NCBI RefSeq assembly: GCF_001921215.1
Contig: NZ_MSIF01000002.1
Coordinates: 62,001-126,000 of the forward strand
Reading direction: 5' to 3'
Length of the DNA stretch: 64,000 nt
Source: Actinophytocola xinjiangensis
Lineage (GTDB): Bacteria; Actinomycetota; Actinomycetes; Mycobacteriales; Pseudonocardiaceae
Shown: positions 61,576 to 64,000 of the stretch, piece by piece
Layout: every line of letters starts with the position of its first letter
How positions within the stretch are numbered: the stretch's first letter is position 1
Notes under the pieces: model-generated
What the model saw: the letters and a program-made list of their open reading frames with translations, nothing else
Told to the model about the DNA's origin: nothing
Databases searched by the model: none
Translations under genes and position numbers: made by a program

Positions 61576-63714
61576 GTGCCTGAGTTCCGTTCCCCGGCTG
61601 GGACACCTGTGCGAACCGGCCGGCGTATCGGTTGGGCGGTGGCGGCGGTGACCGTTGTCACGGTCGCGTTGACCGGCGCGATCAGCGCCTCGTCCGAGGA
61701 CGACGCGGACCGGTTGCTGGTCTCCGTGGTGTCCAACCCCGATCCCGACCTGGTCAGCGGCGGTGACGTGCTGGTGCGGGTGACCGACCGCGCCGACGAC
61801 GCGCCGGCGCCGGACATGTCCCGCAACGGCGCCGACGTGACCGAGGCGTTCGCCGAGCAGCCGGACGGGACGTGGCTGGGTCTGGTCACCGACCTGGAGC
61901 CGGGCCGCAACACGATCAGCGCGGACTCGGGCCTGCGGCGCACGACCCTGGAGGTCACCAACCACGACCGGTCGGGCCCGGTGTTCGCCGGCGCGCAGCA
62001 GAAACCGTTCTTCTGCCGGACAACGGAGTTCGGCCTGGCGGCGGCCGAGGAGTCCCGGTGCGCGGCGCCGACCACCGTCGACTACCAGTACCGCACCACC
62101 AGCAACGACTTCCGTCCGTTGCCCGACCCCGACGACCCGCCGGCCGACGCCGCGACGGTCACCGTCGGTGGCGAGCAGCGGCCCTACGTGGTGCGGGTGG
62201 AGACCGGCACGATCAACCGCGCGGTGTACGAGATCGCCGCGCTGCACACCGGGGACGGCCCGTCGCCGACCAGGCCGTCGGCCGAGCCGGCGTGGAACGG
62301 CCGGCTGGCCTACGTGTTCGGCGGCGGCTGCAACGGCGGCTACCACCAGGGCGACCGGACCGCCGGGGTGCTCAACGACCTGCTGCTCTCCCGTGGCTAC
62401 GCGGTGGCGTCCTCGACGCTGAACGTGCTGGAGAACAACTGCGGCACGGTGCTGTCGGCGGAGACCGCGATGATGGTCAAGGAGCGGTTCGTCGAGGTGT
62501 ACGGGCCGGTCACGCACACCATCGGCTGGGGAGGGTCGGGCGGCGCGATCCAGCAGTACCAGATCGCCGACGCCTACCCGGGGATCCTCGACGGCATCGT
62601 GCCGACCGTCGCCTACCCCGACCCGCTGACCGTGCTGAACACGGTGGCCGACTGTGGTCTGCTGAACACGTTCTTCGCCGGTCACGGCAGCGACTTCACC
62701 GCCGAGCAGCGCCGCGCGGTGTCCGGTTTCGGCAACTACGCGACGTGTGTGGAGTGGGCACGGCAGTTCCTCAGCCGCTTACGTCCGACCGACAGCTGCG
62801 CCACGGCCGTCCCGGAGGCGGCACGGTGGGAGATGCGCGGGAACCCCAAGGGCGTGCGGTGTCTGGCGGCCGAGCAGTGGGTCAACCAGCTGGGGCGGGA
62901 CACGAAGACGGGGTTCGTGCGTTCCTGGATGGACAACACCGGCGTGCAGTACGGGCTGGCGGCGCTGGGGTCGGGGGCGATCTCCGGTGAGCAGTTCGCG
63001 CGGCTGAACGCGGCGCTCGGCGGCTACAACGTGCTCGGTGACCGGGTGGGCAAGCGGATGGTGGCCGACCCGGTGGCGCTGTCGTCGGCCTACGAGACCG
63101 ACCTGTTCAACACCGCCGGGCTCGGCCTGCGCGACACCCCGGTGATCGACAACCGCACCTTCCTCGACCAGAAGGAGGGCGGGGACATCCACACCGCGGA
63201 GATGTCGTTCGTCATCCGTGAGCGGCTGATCGAGGCCAACGGCGACGCCGACAACCAGGTGATCATCATCGGTGGGCCGGAGCAGGACCGCCAGGACAAG
63301 GCCCTGGCCTACGCGCTGGACGCGATGGAACGCTGGCTGAACGCGATCGCCGCCGACCCCTCCGACGCCGACCGCGCGTCGAAGGTGGTCGCCAACAAGC
63401 CCGACGACCTGGGCGACGGCTGCTACCTGCCCTCCGGCGAGCGGGTCCGCCAGAAGCTGAGCTACCCGGGCGAGGGCCGCTGCGCGGAGTTGTACCCGCT
63501 GTCGGCCAACCCGAGGCTCGCGGCCGGCGCCGACCTGGCGATGAGCGCCCTCAAGTGCGAGTTACGGCCGATCGACTTCGGTGAGTACCCGGTGCCGTTC
63601 ACCCCCGAGCAGCGTTCGGTGCTGCGCGACGCCTTCCCCGGCGGCGTGTGCGACACCGACCGGGCCGGGGTGTCCCAGTCCCGCGCCGAACACCGCTGGC
63701 TGCGCTACGACTGA
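61576..63714 (+). CDS. DUF6351 family exported alpha/beta-hydrolase-like protein
   Basis: A 712-residue protein anchored or exported by one N-terminal helix (about residues 16-36, after RTGRRIG). Residues 45-130 are an Ig-like domain, then a large hydrolase-like domain of DUF6351 follows: RLAYVFGGGCNGGYHQGD, the nucleophile-like GWGGSGGAIQQY (about residue 316), and late GGDIHTAEMS that may hold the His. Many Cys suggest disulfides outside the cell. The activity is unknown, with depolymerase or esterase likely. GTG at 61576 has no clear ribosome site. Its end overlaps the convergent TPR gene by 10 bp. Confidence 0.82.
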   Translation: MPEFRSPAGTPVRTGRRIGWAVAAVTVVTVALTGAISASSEDDADRLLVSVVSNPDPDLVSGGDVLVRVTDRADDAPAPDMSRNGADVTEAFAEQPDGTWLGLVTDLEPGRNTISADSGLRRTTLEVTNHDRSGPVFAGAQQKPFFCRTTEFGLAAAEESRCAAPTTVDYQYRTTSNDFRPLPDPDDPPADAATVTVGGEQRPYVVRVETGTINRAVYEIAALHTGDGPSPTRPSAEPAWNGRLAYVFGGGCNGGYHQGDRTAGVLNDLLLSRGYAVASSTLNVLENNCGTVLSAETAMMVKERFVEVYGPVTHTIGWGGSGGAIQQYQIADAYPGILDGIVPTVAYPDPLTVLNTVADCGLLNTFFAGHGSDFTAEQRRAVSGFGNYATCVEWARQFLSRLRPTDSCATAVPEAARWEMRGNPKGVRCLAAEQWVNQLGRDTKTGFVRSWMDNTGVQYGLAALGSGAISGEQFARLNAALGGYNVLGDRVGKRMVADPVALSSAYETDLFNTAGLGLRDTPVIDNRTFLDQKEGGDIHTAEMSFVIRERLIEANGDADNQVIIIGGPEQDRQDKALAYALDAMERWLNAIAADPSDADRASKVVANKPDDLGDGCYLPSGERVRQKLSYPGEGRCAELYPLSANPRLAAGADLAMSALKCELRPIDFGEYPVPFTPEQRSVLRDAFPGGVCDTDRAGVSQSRAEHRWLRYD

Positions 63715-64000
63715 GCCGGCTGCCGGGCCATGGCGGCCTGGGTGTCGGCCAGACCGGCGAGCGCCAGGGCCCGCTGGTGGCGGTGGCCGAGGTTCTCGGC
63801 GATGACCAGCGCCTGCTCGTAGTGCTCGACGGCGTCGGCGTGCGCGCCGTTCAGACGGTGCAGTTCCCCCAGGACCAGCAGCGGGTCGGCGGCCTTGAGC
63901 CGGAAACCGGCCTCGCGGGCGATGGCCGCGCAGCGCCACGCCCAGGCGAACGCCTCGGCGCGCATCCCCAGCCGCCAGTACACGGTGGCCAGCACGTGCA
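63705..64000 (-). CDS. C-terminal end of a TPR-repeat protein (probably a regulator)
   Basis: Only the last 98 or so residues lie within the window. They contain two or more tetratricopeptide-like helices, for example ADAVEHYEQALVIAENLGHR preceded by LLVLGELHRLNGAH. Such C-terminal TPR arrays are common in AfsR/SARP and LAL-type LuxR regulators of actinobacteria, but the effector and DNA-binding parts lie outside the window, so the class is inferred. Confidence 0.65.
   Translation of the reverse strand, partial: HVLATVYWRLGMRAEAFAWAWRCAAIAREAGFRLKAADPLLVLGELHRLNGAHADAVEHYEQALVIAENLGHRHQRALALAGLADTQAAMARQPAQS

Overview
The window is chromosomal DNA of a high-GC Gram-positive bacterium. Third codon positions are almost all G or C, GTG starts are common, and several genes look leaderless. 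Most telling is a run of actinobacterial core genes in the same order as the Mycobacterium tuberculosis segment from sigA (Rv2703) to hemQ (Rv2676c). Gene content (DUF7455, Cei, DUF4193, DUF3093, DUF3710, DUF3159, DUF3000, giant Pro-rich proteins, GH87) suggests the order Pseudonocardiales. I cannot name a genus. No tRNA, rRNA, CRISPR array, transposase, integrase or phage gene was seen.

Layout. (1) 1-8.7 kb: the start of a YihY/BrkB membrane protein, an SF2 helicase, a xylose-type sugar ABC operon with its ROK repressor, a small zinc-finger protein and an EamA exporter. (2) 8.7-24.9 kb: the conserved backbone sigA, ppgK, inositol-phosphatase gene, cei, DUF4193, DUF3093, dut, DUF3710, alpha/beta hydrolase, OB-fold protein, DUF3159, two TrkA proteins, APC permease and RNA methyltransferase. 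It is interrupted by a LysE exporter with a DUF2975-XRE pair, and by a MerR regulator divergent from a Tat-signal short-chain dehydrogenase. (3) 25.0-31.9 kb: two very large, low-complexity, Pro-rich proteins on the minus strand, one with 32 tandem heptads. This is the least explained part. (4) 31.9-43.4 kb: dxs, a two-component system, a minus-strand block (RNase D, DUF72, membrane NACHT NTPase, VOC protein, TipAS-type MerR regulator), an orphan response regulator and a dipeptidase. (5) 43.4-47.3 kb: DUF3000 and the coproporphyrin-pathway heme genes hemE, hemG and hemQ. (6) 47.3-64 kb: mainly secreted and envelope proteins, namely a subtilase, a multidomain GH87 alpha-1,3-glucanase, an MFS carrier with a long tail, a glycoside-hydrolase-like propeller fused to FG-GAP repeats, a YdjM-like membrane protein, a DUF6351 hydrolase and the end of a TPR protein.

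How the parts work together. The sugar uptake genes form one operon with an intra-operon hairpin and a candidate repressor site. hemE and hemG overlap by 4 nt and hemQ follows. The backbone mixes information processing (sigA, dut, RNA methyltransferase, RNase D), potassium homeostasis (TrkA pair plus APC permease), envelope integrity (Cei) and isoprenoid/heme supply (dxs, hem). The accessory blocks sit between backbone genes rather than inside them, each with its own regulator or operator-like palindromes. Near 55 kb an exact 87-bp triplication has copied the 3' end of an acidic protein gene.
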